Shown one piece after another: positions 12,011 through 23,400 of a stretch of DNA of 64,000 nt. Numbering within the stretch: the first letter of the stretch is position 1; each line of letters starts with the position of its first letter. Source of the stretch: Byssothecium circinans (Eukaryota > Ascomycota > Dothideomycetes > Pleosporales > Massarinaceae); the NCBI GenBank assembly GCA_010015675.1, contig ML977030.1, forward strand, positions 110,724 to 174,723, in the 5' to 3' direction. The position numbers and the translations under genes were made by a program. The notes beneath the pieces were generated by a model. The model did no database searches and was not told the DNA's origin. It was given only the letters and a program-made list of their open reading frames with translations.

Positions 12011-13103
12011 CTCACACATGCAGAGCGTGTGGGTTCTGGTTCTGGTTCTTATCCGATATCCCACGGACATGGAGACTTTATCCATGCACTGTAGTCGGAG
12101 TTGGAGGGATTTGGAGATTTGGAGATGAGATATATGAGAGGACAAGCTCTGCGGATGGGTTGGGTTGTTTGTTATGAATGAATGCGGTGAGGAGAGGTAG
12201 GTCCTAGGTGTGATTCCAAGGTTTGAGGGGGTGAGATATTCTATGGTTAGGCATTGTGTGTGAGAGCACGTGCAGCGAAGTACCTCACTGACGCGTTGTA
12301 TACATCCCGCGAGAAGAGAAAGAGAGAGAGGAAGCGGGAGCGGGAGCGGGGGTTGGAAAGGAGGGTCTGGGTCTGGGTCTTTGACACACAAGGCGAAAGC
12401 CTTTGTCTTTTGTGCTGGAGGAAGGTTGGGCTAAAGTGGGGACGAATTCACAAAGTGTCTTATCTTGGAAGCCGCTGAAGGAAGATGTCGCGGGAAGGGA
12501 AGAAAAGAAAATGAGGATAAAGTTCAACAATATATTAACTACCTATGCATATCCAGTGACCCATACACGTATTTCTTACCGTGTTGAGTGACGCTGCATC
12601 GTACGTCAAGACGGCAAGTAGTCCTACGTACGTGCGCAGGGGAGAAAAAGACAGACACATCGTAAAGCAAATTGCAGCCCAAAACAAAAATTTTTTTTTA
12701 CATGGCCAGATCCTCGCAAAGAGAGAACGGTCGGTCATTTCAATCTGTATGACCCGTGCCACGCAAAAGAGGGTGTCAGACCTAGGGATTCGATCCACCT
12801 CGTTCGAAGAAATCCACCAACGACGGGTCTTTTTCCGCAAATGGTTCGGTGATCGTGTGTTCGTCGACAGAGCGTAAAGAGTCAGGGGTAAGACCGTGTA
12901 ACAGACTGTAATTGTCGTGGAAACTTGGTGATGGGATGCGCGCGCTGAATAAAGCCGAAGCCAACCATGCCGTAGGATCATCCATCATTCGGTTCTACCT
13001 GCATCATTCTGATCCTCGTTGATCCTTTGAATACCTCCGTGATCGATTGTGATCTGTATGGTTGAGAGAGTTGTTGCATCGCTTTGGATGCTGCCACGAT
13101 TCC

Positions 13104-14531
13104 TCAAACTGGTTCCCAGAGTGATCGCTTGCCACCACGGATGGCATTGCCACGAGGTGCGGGACGTGTGAACGAGTCTGGATCGATGGGCTGATTGGGA
13201 TCATGACGGGGTGCGGGAGGCGGGCGGAACGATGGGCCAGGGGGGACGTAGTTGCCACGAGGAGCAAATGCGCCTCGGCCTCCGCGAAGAAGGGGTCCTC
13301 CACGAGGAACGCCACGACCACGAGGTCCATTGAAACCACCACGATTGCCACGGGGCGAGTTATGCTGGTTGGTACGTCCGAACTCGTTGGGGTCGAAGAC
13401 ACGATGGTTGTTCGTAGGGTTGGCAGGACCACGCGGGGCACGCTTCAGAATGATTTCGTCCTCGTCGTCAGAGTCCACCGCTGGCTTGCTGACGTTGGAG
13501 TGGCTCGACTTTGGGCGCTCTGCCGCCTTCTCCTTGTGCGCGTCCTTGAGCGCTTCCGTCTCCATCTTGAACATGGCCAAGTGGTTTTTGTACTCGCGGT
13601 CCTCGCGTGCAACAGCGTCACGCAGCTGCTCCAAGCGCTTAGCTCGGATGCCAAACTTCTGCGCAATCGCCTGCTTGTTGGGGTCGTTGGTGAGAAGAAT
13701 GAACGACTCGAGCGCCGCATCCGGGTTGCTCTCTCTGTGAATCCTCCACAGAATATGATTGAACAGCGGACGGAGGTAGGTGGGAACAGCGCTCCGCGGC
13801 GATTTTCCTGAGCGCGAGAGCTCGCCGCTGTTTCGCGCGGTGCGGTCGGGCGATTGGCTGTGTACAATGGTGCGCTTCTGAGGCATCTCGTCCTCAAAGT
13901 CGTGCTCGGAAACGGAACGTACGGAGGCTCTAGAGGTACGGGAGGCCTTCGGGGACGGCTCGAGGCTGTGGGTGGAGCTCATGGAGGTCTCGTCGGAGAC
14001 ATCGAGTGCGTTGAACGAGCTCTCTAGATCCTCCGCATAATCGTCATCGTCCGACTCGCTATCTTCCATGGAGAGAAGTGTCTCAGGTAGGAGAAACTGC
14101 TCCACTTCGGTCCAAGTATTGTAAGCCTCGTCTACGCCCTCGAGCTGGACACGGCCGTCGATGGCGGGCATGGAGGTGATGTCGTCGAGCCACTTGAGGG
14201 CATCGCGGGAGTCGATGTTGATGCGCTCGTCGCCATTCTTGAGGCGGTTGAGCTGTGTGAGGGCTGCGCGTTTCGTTAGCACCTTTATGGCCTGTTATCG
14301 CACTTCAAGCCTACTGTGAAGCGGCACGAAGAGGTGGATGGCGTCTTGCGAGATCCACTTGCGGATCCCATCGCGCGTGCTCTTCTTCGCACCGGCTATG
14401 AGCGCCGTATCGTCGACGATGCAGTTGAAGACCTTGCGCTTGGGTTCGGGTGCTCGGTCTGGCTGTGTGCGTCTGCGGCCTTCGTCGGGCCTAGGCCGCG
14501 GTGAGAACGTGTTGCGCCGCATTGTCGACAT
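13104..14531 (-). CDS. PIN-like domain protein with RGG-rich tail
   Basis: Two exons on the minus strand (14531-14315 and 14263-13104) give 458 residues. The 51-nt intron (14264-14314) has a GTAGGC donor, a TGCTAAC branch point and a GCAG acceptor, and joins VPLHT to LTQLNRLKNG in frame. Residues about 30-115 resemble a PIN-type nuclease fold: a beta strand with acidic residues (VFNCIVDDTALIAGA), then RDGIRKWI, then LFVPL and the LDDIT region. A Ser/acidic linker follows, then a conserved helical block (about 250-330), and the last 90 residues are Arg/Gly/Pro-rich (RGG-like), typical of RNA binding. Likely an RNA-associated protein; nuclease activity is inference. Start chosen at 14531; a second Met lies three codons later. 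Confidence 0.8.
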
Positions 14532-15011
14532 GCGGTGGGGCGAAGGTGAAGTTGTGGTTGTGTGCAGTAGAGGGCGTGCGGGAGTGAAAGTGGTGTGTGT
14601 AGTTGAGTACCGTGCTTGGTGCTAAGAATGGGCACAAGTGACTGTTCAATTGTGAGTTTGTTGGGCTTGCGAACAATCTAATCCATCGATTAGTGACTGT
14701 CTCAAGGCGCGTTGAACATGGTGTCTGCGCCAGTGTGTCGCAGTCCGTGAGCGAGGGCGGGTTTCCTGTGCATTTTATAGCGCGCGCGGGCTGCGGAGGG
14801 GATACATGCGGGGGGGAGGGAGAAGGGTGGTCGTGATGTCGAAGACGCTCGTTTGGATGACGAGGCGGAGGTGGGTCATGACACATGTTTTAGCGTGGAC
14901 ACCAGCCACACCCATTCACTCTCACGCTAGCCGTCAGTCATGTATGATTCACATCGTACAATTGCTTCTCTGGCAGACAGCACCCAAATGATGATGCATG
15001 CTATGAAAGCT
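14532..15011. other. Intergenic between PIN-like gene and TRAX
   Basis: About 480 bases between two minus-strand genes: promoter of the PIN-like gene and 3' end of TRAX. A purine-rich tract lies at 14808-14830. No gene seen. Confidence 0.5.
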
Positions 15012-16012
15012 CTAGTAGCTTTCGACCCCTTCTCGACTCTCCCTGACATCCGGTACCCAGCCCTTGGGCCGCTCTGTTCCCCGTACAGTAAGACCGTACC
15101 ACGCCTTCTCCACCTTGTCCACACATTCCCTCATGACCCAAGCCTTCTTCCTCACGTCGCCGGCAAACTTTCCACCTGCAGGCTCAAACATCTCCAGCTG
15201 CAGTCTGAGCGCTCGCAAGTCAGACAGGACATTGCGTGGTTCTTCGGCGCGGCTGCTCTCGGGTCCCTGCTCATCAACATCCATCTTGTCTCCGTCTGGC
15301 TGCTGCTCGACCTTTTCATTCTTTTGGGGCTGGCCTGCTGGGAGCTCGCCATTCGTAGCCATGGCGGTGATGGAAAAGCGCATCAGCTCGCCAACCATGT
15401 CGAAGATGCCAAGAACATAATCTTCGTGCGTAAGAGGCACTGCCCCGCCTGCACCGCTCATAGTCGCTATGCGAGACTTGGCTTCCTCATAAGATACAAG
15501 CTGTTGGGTCTCCAGATAGTGTTGAAAGCTGAGAGCCTCCATGAATTCTTGGTTGCCGCCGGTGATGTTGTTCCCATATCGGTAGGCGTTGAGTCCTTGG
15601 ACATCTGCAGCAATTGACTGGTACTGCTTCTCGATACCTTCCCAGTACTGCGCATTACCCTTGACAACAAACGGAGGCACTGTCTGCCCAAGCTTGCGGA
15701 CCCTAGCTTGTCATGAGCAAAAGACCGTTTTCATGGTAACAGTGAGCGCGAACCTCTGTAGGGTGAAGATTCTGTAGGCAAAGTTAGTATGAACTCATAT
15801 TCATTTCAATTTTTTACAAACATCTTCTTGCTGGCAGCGGTAATGTCACGCGAAGCTTTGATGATCCTCTCGCGCCGGTCGTGATGTTCGTCGAGCGCTT
15901 CGCGGAAGCCCTCGAACATGGGCATGTAGGGCGACGTCGCCTGCTCGGGCTTGTCGCGCTTCTGAGGCCTGTTCTCGCCCATGGCTTCGTCTCGTGAGCG
16001 CTTGTATCCCAT
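15012..16012 (-). CDS. TSNAX: Translin-associated factor X (TRAX)
   Basis: Three minus-strand exons (16012-15822, an 18-nt micro-exon 15771-15754, 15702-15012) encode 299 residues, the normal TRAX length. Splicing produces ASKKIIFTLQRVRKLGQTVPP, a TRAX signature, and is needed for it: the first donor is GTTTGT with a CTAAC branch point, the second intron is 51 nt. Catalytic-site equivalents are visible: QEFMEALSFQHYLE and DYVLGIFDMVGELMRF, corresponding to the acidic residues of the TRAX nuclease centre. A basic KRSRDEAMGENRPQKR segment near the N-terminus fits a nuclear localisation signal. Family knowledge: TRAX pairs with translin in an RNA-processing endoribonuclease (C3PO). An open frame extends upstream to 16102, but Met at 16012 gives the expected N-terminus. 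Confidence 0.92.
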
Positions 16013-16316
16013 GAGTGAAGAGGCGGTGCGTTGGAGGTAGGTGTTGACATCAAGCAAACGCACGAAATTGGTTAGCGTTCCCCTCACGTGATTGATTAGC
16101 ACACTTGGAGTCTAGCGCAGGCTCGCTCGTTCTTGCAGCAGGCCTGCTCTTCGATGTTCATCGCATCATCCCTTTCAACACTTATATATGAAAAGAGCTC
16201 AGACATTTCCTTACTTTCATCAATGGTCTGATGAATCCTTTCAAGACTGCTGCTTCTCTACTACTTAAACGACGTGGCCTTTTGATTGACCCCACGTTCC
16301 CCATCGAACGCTCCTG
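16013..16316. promoter_or_regulatory. Shared divergent promoter, TRAX / PIG-M
   Basis: Only 304 bases separate the two divergent starts, so regulation is probably shared. A palindromic CACGTG E-box lies at 16085-16090 and a TATATATG element at 16183-16190. Neither has been tested; the E-box is the bHLH (Cbf1-type) target in ascomycetes. Confidence 0.55.
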
Positions 16317-17752
16317 ATGGCATTCTATTCGTTCTTCGGCAGTCCACGTGCCGTCTTTTCAACAGCAACACTTCTTAGAGCAGTATTTCTTTTCTACGGT
16401 CTCTTCCAAGATGCTTACTCCCCCGTGAAATACACCGACATTGACTACTTGGTCTTCACCGATGCCGCGCGTTTCATCGCCCAGGGAAAGTCTCCATACG
16501 CTAGGGATACCTACAGGTATACACCGCTTCTTGCCTGGCTCATATATCCAACAACATGGAGAGGCGTCTGGTTCTCATTCGGCAAAGTTCTTTTCGCTGT
16601 TGGAGATATTGTTGCAGGCTGGATGATGTTTCGAATCCTTCGGACCCACCACAAAATGCCACAGGAGAGAGCACTCAAATACGCTAGCATATGGTTACTG
16701 AATCCAATGGTGGCAACCATAAGTACAAGAGGCAGTTCTGAGGGATTATTGGGCGTCTTTGTAACGGCTTTGCTTTGGGCTGTGCTTGAGAAACGCATTC
16801 CACTCGCGGGCTTCCTTCTCGGGTTCGCTGTCCACTTCAAGGTCTATCCATTCATATATGCAGCTTCAATTGTTTGGTGGCTCGACGGTGGGAGAAGCAA
16901 TAATTCATCAGCAACATCCAATTCTCTAGTCGCCCAGCTGTTGGAGTCCCTGACACCACGACGGCTTGCTCTGACAGCATATAGCCTAGTCACTTTCATG
17001 GGCTTAAACACGGTCATGTATCTTGCGTAAGTCAATTTTTCCAATGGGAATTTCAAGATCTGACCTTAAAAGATACGGATGGCCGTTTCTTGAGCATAGC
17101 TATTTCTATCATCTTGTTCGCATCGATCATCGACACAACTTCTCGCCTTACAACACCTTGCTATATCTCAACTCGTCGCCGAAAGCGGACTCGATCGTCC
17201 ATGTCCCTTCTTCATCCATAGAGCTCGAACGGCTAGCATTCATCCCGCAACTCCTACTCAGCGCCGTTATGATCCCTTTGGCATTGGCGAAGAAAGACCT
17301 GCCATCGACCATGTTAGCTCAGACCTTTGCATTTGTGACTTTCAACAAGGTCTGCACTAGTCAGGTACGTCAAATATTTATCTCTTCAACAGATTACGCG
17401 CTAACCATGTTCAGTACTTCCTCTGGTATATGATGTTCCTGCCATACTACCTACCCGACTCGACCTTGTTGTGTTCTCGCACAGTCGGCATCACCTCGCT
17501 AGTACTTTGGGTGCTCGGCCAAGTAAGCTCCTAAGCCCCACGCCCTTCACCATCACTGACCATGTATAGGCCGCCTGGCTACAGCAAGGCTATCAGCTCG
17601 AGTTCAACGGACAATCAACGTTTATGCCTGGACTGTGGGCTTCGAGCATTCTCTTCTTCGCAATCAACGTCGGCATCCTCGGCATCATTATCCGGGATAT
17701 CAAACACAAACAGCCGATTGTACATAGGGTGGAGAAGACGAAGTTAAGGTGA
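16317..17752 (+). CDS. GPI14: GPI mannosyltransferase I catalytic subunit (PIG-M/Gpi14)
   Basis: Four exons (16317-17026, 17073-17364, 17415-17522, 17570-17752) give 430 residues, the usual size for PIG-M. Introns of 46-50 nt have GTAAGT/GTACGT/GTAAGC donors. The GT50 signature is present: a DXD-like [14 protein letters not shown] near residue 40 followed by [16 protein letters not shown], then many membrane helices, [10 protein letters not shown], and the [27 protein letters not shown] region rebuilt across intron 1. The protein adds the first mannose to GPI precursors at the ER lumen using dolichol-phosphate mannose. It ends HRVEKTKLR, a basic C-terminal tail like many ER membrane proteins. 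No damage seen. Confidence 0.95.
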
Positions 17753-19170
17753 AGGCATTGCTACTATATCGGCACTTTGAATTTCTAGTAACGCTTCAAT
17801 GACAATACTCTGATACAGCTATCGTAAACGCTTTCTATTTTATGCGGTGCTGTATGTTCGGAGCGTGGTCCCTATGGACGCGCTCTGGTATATATTATAC
17901 TAGTATTGATATTTTATACCAGTGAATAGATATTTTATACTAGTATTTTTATACTGGTATAATATATCTATTTAATCTAATAAGGATCGTTAAGCCACAC
18001 TTTTTTAATAAGGATTCACACATAAATAAGCTTAGATGTGTGAGGCTCTATAGGCGTCCACACAGTGACTAAATAGAGCGTAAATACAGTCAATTTAGGC
18101 AAATCTAACGCACGTACGTCACTCGCAGCACTTTATTTACCTTTAGTGTAGGTGCGTAGGGGGGTGTATATAGGTAGTAGTGCTGCACTTAGTTAGTGAG
18201 CTAACAGCCTTAGTGCTAACTGCATAGAGCCTTACTATATATAGAGTAGCGTAAAACACTATATACCCCACATCTACCAACTAATCAGAGGCCAGTATAC
18301 GTGACCATTTTAGATAATTTTTTATACCAGTTTTTAGCTGGTATAAGTTATACCAGGGCGCATCCTTAGGGACGTGGGGAGATGCACCTGCGCAGCAGTT
18401 CGTATACAGTCGCACTTGTAGTCGAGAGGGTCAAAGAGAACTGTTAAAAACCTCGGATGGTACGAGTCCTGACCCTTGAGACCTATTTTGTGGATCTATA
18501 CCGTTGATGAGAGCTCTGTTTTAATCGCCTGCTCGAAATTTGCTTTCTGTTGAGAACCGACTGCGGTACGATACTTTCATCAACAACGCGTCGATCGTTT
18601 CATGGTAATGTGCCTCGGAGACGCATACTTCATTCACGCCTATGAAGCATCCCGGCACATGAGTGTAATCACAGAAGCTATATGAAGCAATACAAAAGAA
18701 TAAAGGCGATACGACTTGAGTCCATAAATGAAGCTCTGTCCGAGTCCTTCTATTTGACCCACGATCCTACTAGACCACAATTGACCCCAAGAAGGCTAAG
18801 TTCGCCGTATTCTGCATTGCATGTGTCCTCGGGTGGAGGTTAAGCGATCCAGTGGTCTTGTGAGGCAAGACTTTCACGACTTTAGCTTCCACCAATGCTT
18901 TGCCTCTATTTCGGTACGCAACAAGCATCTAAAGCTTGATCACATCAGACGTACGCGACGGGCCTGTACTGCATATAATAAACTCTAGCCAATTCCGGTC
19001 TCACTTCGTCGTATGGCGATTGAGATATAAGTGCGACTGTATTCTCGAAATATAAAGATCCCCTAAACCCAAGATACACCAAACACTTTTAAACTCCCTA
19101 ATCCACTTTGAAAAGGGGTTAGCCATCGTTCACGAACTAAAGCCTCGAAGCGAATCCACATCCCTCGACC
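17753..19170. other. AT-rich intergenic region with inverted motifs
   Basis: No gene. The first 650 bases are much more AT-rich than the neighbouring genes and carry repeated TATACCAG/CTGGTATA motifs (separate entry) and many TATATA/CTATATATAG runs. This looks like an old degraded element, possibly mutated by RIP (C to T in repeats), though I cannot measure dinucleotide bias here. Bases 18400-19170 look ordinary and empty. Confidence 0.5.
17889..18357. repeat. TATACCAG inverted-repeat cluster
   Basis: Left arm TATATTATACTAGTAT (17891-17906) is the reverse complement, with one mismatch, of ATACTGGTATAATATA (17951-17966). A second hairpin lies at 18322-18345: TTATACCAG, six-base loop, CTGGTATAA, and a further TTATACCAG follows at 18348-18356. 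Five or more copies of the core in both orientations within 470 bases suggest terminal or subterminal repeats of a degraded MITE-like element. Confidence 0.7.
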
Positions 19171-19747
19171 ATGCATCCACTCTTCATCATCCTCTTTCTC
19201 CCTCTCCCTCTCCCTCTCCTCGTCGCAGCAACGCCTCCACGCAACCCAAAGCCTCACCCACTCTGCATACCAACATCCAACTGCATCTCCCAAGACAAAA
19301 ATGGCACCATCACCTACACATCACATTCAAGCCAGGCCACTCGCCCGGCACACCAGTCTACCAGTCCCTTTCCTTCCTCCAGCCACGCCCACACCACAGA
19401 CGGCACCTCCATCCAAACCACAATCACCCTAGGCAAAACAATGATAGACTACAGCTGCAACCAGCCCATGTGCCCGATCTTCTCATCAGCCATAACTTGA
19501 ACTTCCCTCTGACACGACCACGAGTAGTGAATCCGGCCCCAAACACACATACACCGTCTCCACGATGCACCCCGGGTCCAATACTCGTACCCTATCAATT
19601 CCGGGACAGGCAAAGACGTCGCTTACAGTTCATGAGCTGTATTTCGTCGCTGGCGCCATCAACCCCACCAAAGGCCGTTTCTGCCACCGCAGCCATCTGC
19701 AGTACAATACTCCATACTTCCTCAAACCTAAACACACATTCACATAG
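19171..19747 (+). pseudogene. Frameshifted small secreted-protein candidate
   Basis: The ATG at 19171 opens a typical signal peptide (MHPLFIILFLPLPLPLLVAA). The frame stays open to 19500. Within it the most protein-like reading switches frame: around 19318-19390 frame 2 (TFKPGHSPGTPVYQSLSFL) reads better, then frame 1 again (GTSIQTTITLGKTMIDYSC), then frame 2 from about 19508 to the stop at 19745-19747 (a stretch with LSIPGQAKTSLTVHELYFVAGA). No GT-AG pair explains all the switches. Either two or three small indels broke the gene, or the assembly carries indel errors. If intact it would be a secreted protein of about 180 residues. Family not recognised. Confidence 0.45.
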
Positions 19748-20445
19748 CAGAAGTCTTTTTCAATGACACGCTCTCTCTTATTCCTCTACCCAGTCCAAAT
19801 TCATTCCCGTGTGTGTATATATTCCGGCGATACTATCTCGTAAGCTCCCCCCTCTCTATATAGTTAAAAACCCATCTCGCAAGACCATGTATATAGCTCC
19901 CTCCCTTCCAACCAATCATTAAAAAATAAATAAAGAAGCCAATTACCATCCCTCTTAATATAAACCATCCCAAAAGAAGAAAGGAGGAAATAAAGCGCAA
20001 GTCATCAATAGTCGTTAAAAGCCCTGACCCAACCAGCCCTAAAGGTATTATTACTTAAGAGATATTAGAAGAGAACAAAAAAAAGGAAACCCAGATCGTG
20101 GTCTAATTAATTCCTTCTTTGCTGTTTACATGCCCCTTTAAGATTCCTTCGTGGAGACGCGCGCGTGCGTGCAACGCAACAATAACACCTGATTAGTTAC
20201 CTGGTTGTACAATAAATGTGAAATGGGTTTTGGAATGCTGCGCTGATGGATGGGTAGGTAGGTAGGTAAGAGTTTCATCTAAAAGCAATCGGTCGGTTGT
20301 GAAGGAGTGGGTATGATTACAATGGGGGAGTGGAAGGTTGAGTGAGGTCGAAGGGGTGTTGGATCGATAGTGAGGAGTATCGGACGGAGCCGAATGGGAG
20401 GACGTAGGTCAGGGAGAAAGAACCTGCCTGGTAGCAGGCACATGC
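19748..20445. other. Intergenic, AT-rich 3' flank
   Basis: Nothing gene-like. Bases 19830-20110 are AT-rich with A-runs; 20250-20270 has a GTAG tetramer stutter (GTAGGTAGGTAGGTAAG). The end is the 3' flank of the GT2 gene on the minus strand. Confidence 0.5.
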
Positions 20446-23400
20446 TCAGAACAATCCAAGAGCGAACTGCGGACTCGTCAGCACATCCATATACTTCACA
20501 GCTTCTCCTTGTCTATCATCACGTGGTCCAACTTACCGGCAACAGCGCATGGCACCCGACCTGATTCGCCAACGGAACAATGGCCGCGAAATCGCTAATC
20601 GTCCAGCCCCTCTCGGCAAATATGGCGAGGTAAATCATACCTCCCACAATCGGGAGCAGGAACAGGTACATCCACTTGAAGTCTCGGACGATGCGGTCGA
20701 GACCGACGCGGAATCCGGATTCGCTGAGTTCCTTGGCCGTGGCGGTCCATTCGATGCGGACGCTGAAGAAGTGGCAGAAGAGGGCTTTGAGGAGGTGGAA
20801 GGATATGCCGCCGAAGAAGAGGAGGAAGAATCTGGGGTTTGGGTCAGCGGAGTGCATTGGAGGAAGTAAATGATGCCTGGAGGGGAGAATAGCAAACATG
20901 TGTGTATCTTGACATAGGAATGCGGTGTGTGAAGGAAGAGAAGGAACTTACGGCATCCACTTAACCGTCTCCATGAGCGACCAGAAGAACGTCTTCTGCC
21001 CAAGTCGATGCCTCAACATAGCATACGCCAACGGCGAAAGCACATTGAAGACGACAGCCATACCAACAAAGATCTTCCAGCTCGTAATGTAGAACTGGTC
21101 GACATCATCCGCAAACAGGCCAACGATCAAGTAATTAGTAAGCGTAAGCGGGATCGCCGAAGCGATAGCATAGTACGTGCCAATATATGCCAAAATCGTC
21201 ATCTTGGATGTAACCTTGATAGGACTCCAGAGGAACTTCCAAAACAGCGGGGTAATGGGTCCTTTGGTCGGCCACTTGATGATCGGGTTGAAGACGAGTT
21301 CGTTGCAGCCGTAAGCGTATTTTTCCCATCGCGCGAGCTCGTCGTAAACGGTTAGGGAGACGCCTTCTTTGAAGCCGCCGTTGTGGTACGTGGCGAGTCG
21401 AACGACGAACTTGTTGATTTGGAGCCGGAGGCTGACGTCGAAGTCTTCGGAGACGTGCTCTTCGGACCAGAACTTGGTCATTCCATCTTGCTCGAATGCG
21501 ATGCTCTGGATGGCTTTCCAGCGGATGAATGTATTGTGGCCTACGAAGGGCGCGCAGTCTCCATTGCCAACGGCGTATTGAATCGAAGTGTAGACTAAAT
21601 CGGTAAAGTAGGTGATACCGTTTTCGAAGACGTTGTTGACGACTTGCATGATGCCAGATGCGTGTTGAAGGAGCGCAACTTCGGGACTCTCGTGCATCTC
21701 CAGCGCGCCGAAGAGGAGGCAGTCTTCTGGCACACGGGTGTCGGAATCCACGATAAGGATGATCTCACCCATGCGGATGTTGCCTGCCGCCCATGTACGT
21801 CCTCCGTCCTTCTCTAGCATGGTCTTCATGGCTTGTTCGTAGAGCTCATCTTCGTCTTCTACCGTTAGTTCGTTCTGAGTGCAGCCGCGCCCTGTGCACC
21901 GATCGTCGATGAGGCGGAGAAGTTCGTCTTCCACTCGGAGCGAGAAGTCCAAACAGTAGTTCATGTTGGACGCTTTCTTGAAATGGCCAGCGCGGTAGAA
22001 GTACTCTTCTGGCTCTCCCTCCTCCTCAGGCTCTTCTCCTTTCTTCGAGAACAGACCACCACTCTTCTTCTTCTTGGGCTCACTGTGCTTTGGGCGAGCG
22101 ACCCATCCGATGTTGTTGAGTTCGTAGAAGGCTTTGCGGGCTTCTTGCATTTCTGCTGATACGCATCGCATTCCATCTTCGTTGACAAAAATGGAAGCAG
22201 TGCCGCCTTGCTCTTCATAGTATTTGACCGCGTCGAGGAGAGAAGTAACGGTAGGAATGATGACGCCTTTCAAACCCTCCTTGTAGACCGGCATCTGGAT
22301 AGTCACGTGAGGGAGCTCATAGTTGAGATGACGGGCGCGTTTCGGAGCCTTGCCTGTCGAAATGTCAGCTTGAATACAATTCACTTGCGCAAGTCGCATA
22401 CCAGAGTAGTATAGACTGTTTCCTTGAAGTGCAGAAAGCGGTCCAAACAATTGACCCAAAGATCCACCTGAGCTTCAATTAGTCCTGGGAACCATCACAT
22501 TGCGTGACTGGATTTGTGCATACCGATAACAATGAAGAAAAACTGTGCACGAGTCAGCAAATGCTCGTCACGACCTAGTTGAGGCGCGTTCGCTAAGTCG
22601 TGGATGTTATAGGCCAGACCGATATCGCCATCGCCATCAGCCAGTCAGCCACAAAGACGTTACGAACGCCATGATGCAATAAGGAAAACGATCGGCATCT
22701 ACTTACCAGTGAGAACGCTGCAAAGAGTGGAATGGTGGCAACCTTGATTCAACGTCAGTCGGCCGGATGTTCGGAGTGTTGAGATTGCATGGGGAACCGA
22801 GGTGAAACGTACCAGCGCAAAACGTATCATGGTTCCATCGAGCCGATATTCTGTGATCAACTACACGAACATCAGCAACATCACCATCATTGGAAACGTT
22901 ATGCTTACCTTTGCGACGCAAGCCATCTCGACTACGATGACCAAAATCTGGCTCTTTGTTAGCCTGACCGCGAGTGGGAACGGCGACTCGGCAGACCCAC
23001 CATTGCGATGCCGATGGTGACTGCGTGTACGAGAAGTAACTTTCTCTCTGGAAGTTCGGCCTCCTTTTCTGGATCAAACGCCTGGTCTCCCATCTCTTCG
23101 ACTTCTATCGCACGATCGATTGCGCCAATCTTTTCGCTCATTTCGGATGGCAAAGACGCATCCATGGGTGTCGAGATGGGAAACATGGAGGATCTCGTTC
23201 GGCCTGGCGTGCTAACGGGCTGCGACTGCACTTGCGGTGTTGGATGGTACGGAGATATTGAGTTGTGCGACGGGATATGAGAGCCCCATACTAGCCCAAG
23301 CAGTTTGGTCTCAACGTCCGTTCCGTGAGCCAAAATACCAGGGACCGTATCACCCCACACCAGGACCATTCGTTCCCGTCTGCAAAGACAGATGTAAGCG

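Larger units (their letters stand above)
5374..13103. other. 7.7-kb gene desert with minisatellites
   Basis: I find no gene I can defend here. The open frames are short, overlap on both strands and are dominated by simple repeats. It contains C/CGTAA slippage tracts, a 16-bp minisatellite interrupted by an assembly gap, an 18-bp minisatellite, a CAACCA-rich low-complexity stretch (8290-8580), a 53-bp direct repeat and a GTGTGC microsatellite, listed separately. Bases 9000-11300 show no repeats obvious to the eye and no gene. Confidence 0.6.

Noticed and set aside
12755..12833. Stem-like GACCCGT/ACGGGTC pair resembling a tRNA acceptor stem
   Set aside because: The 79 bases lack a T-loop, D-arm and anticodon arm in the right positions; a chance inverted repeat.
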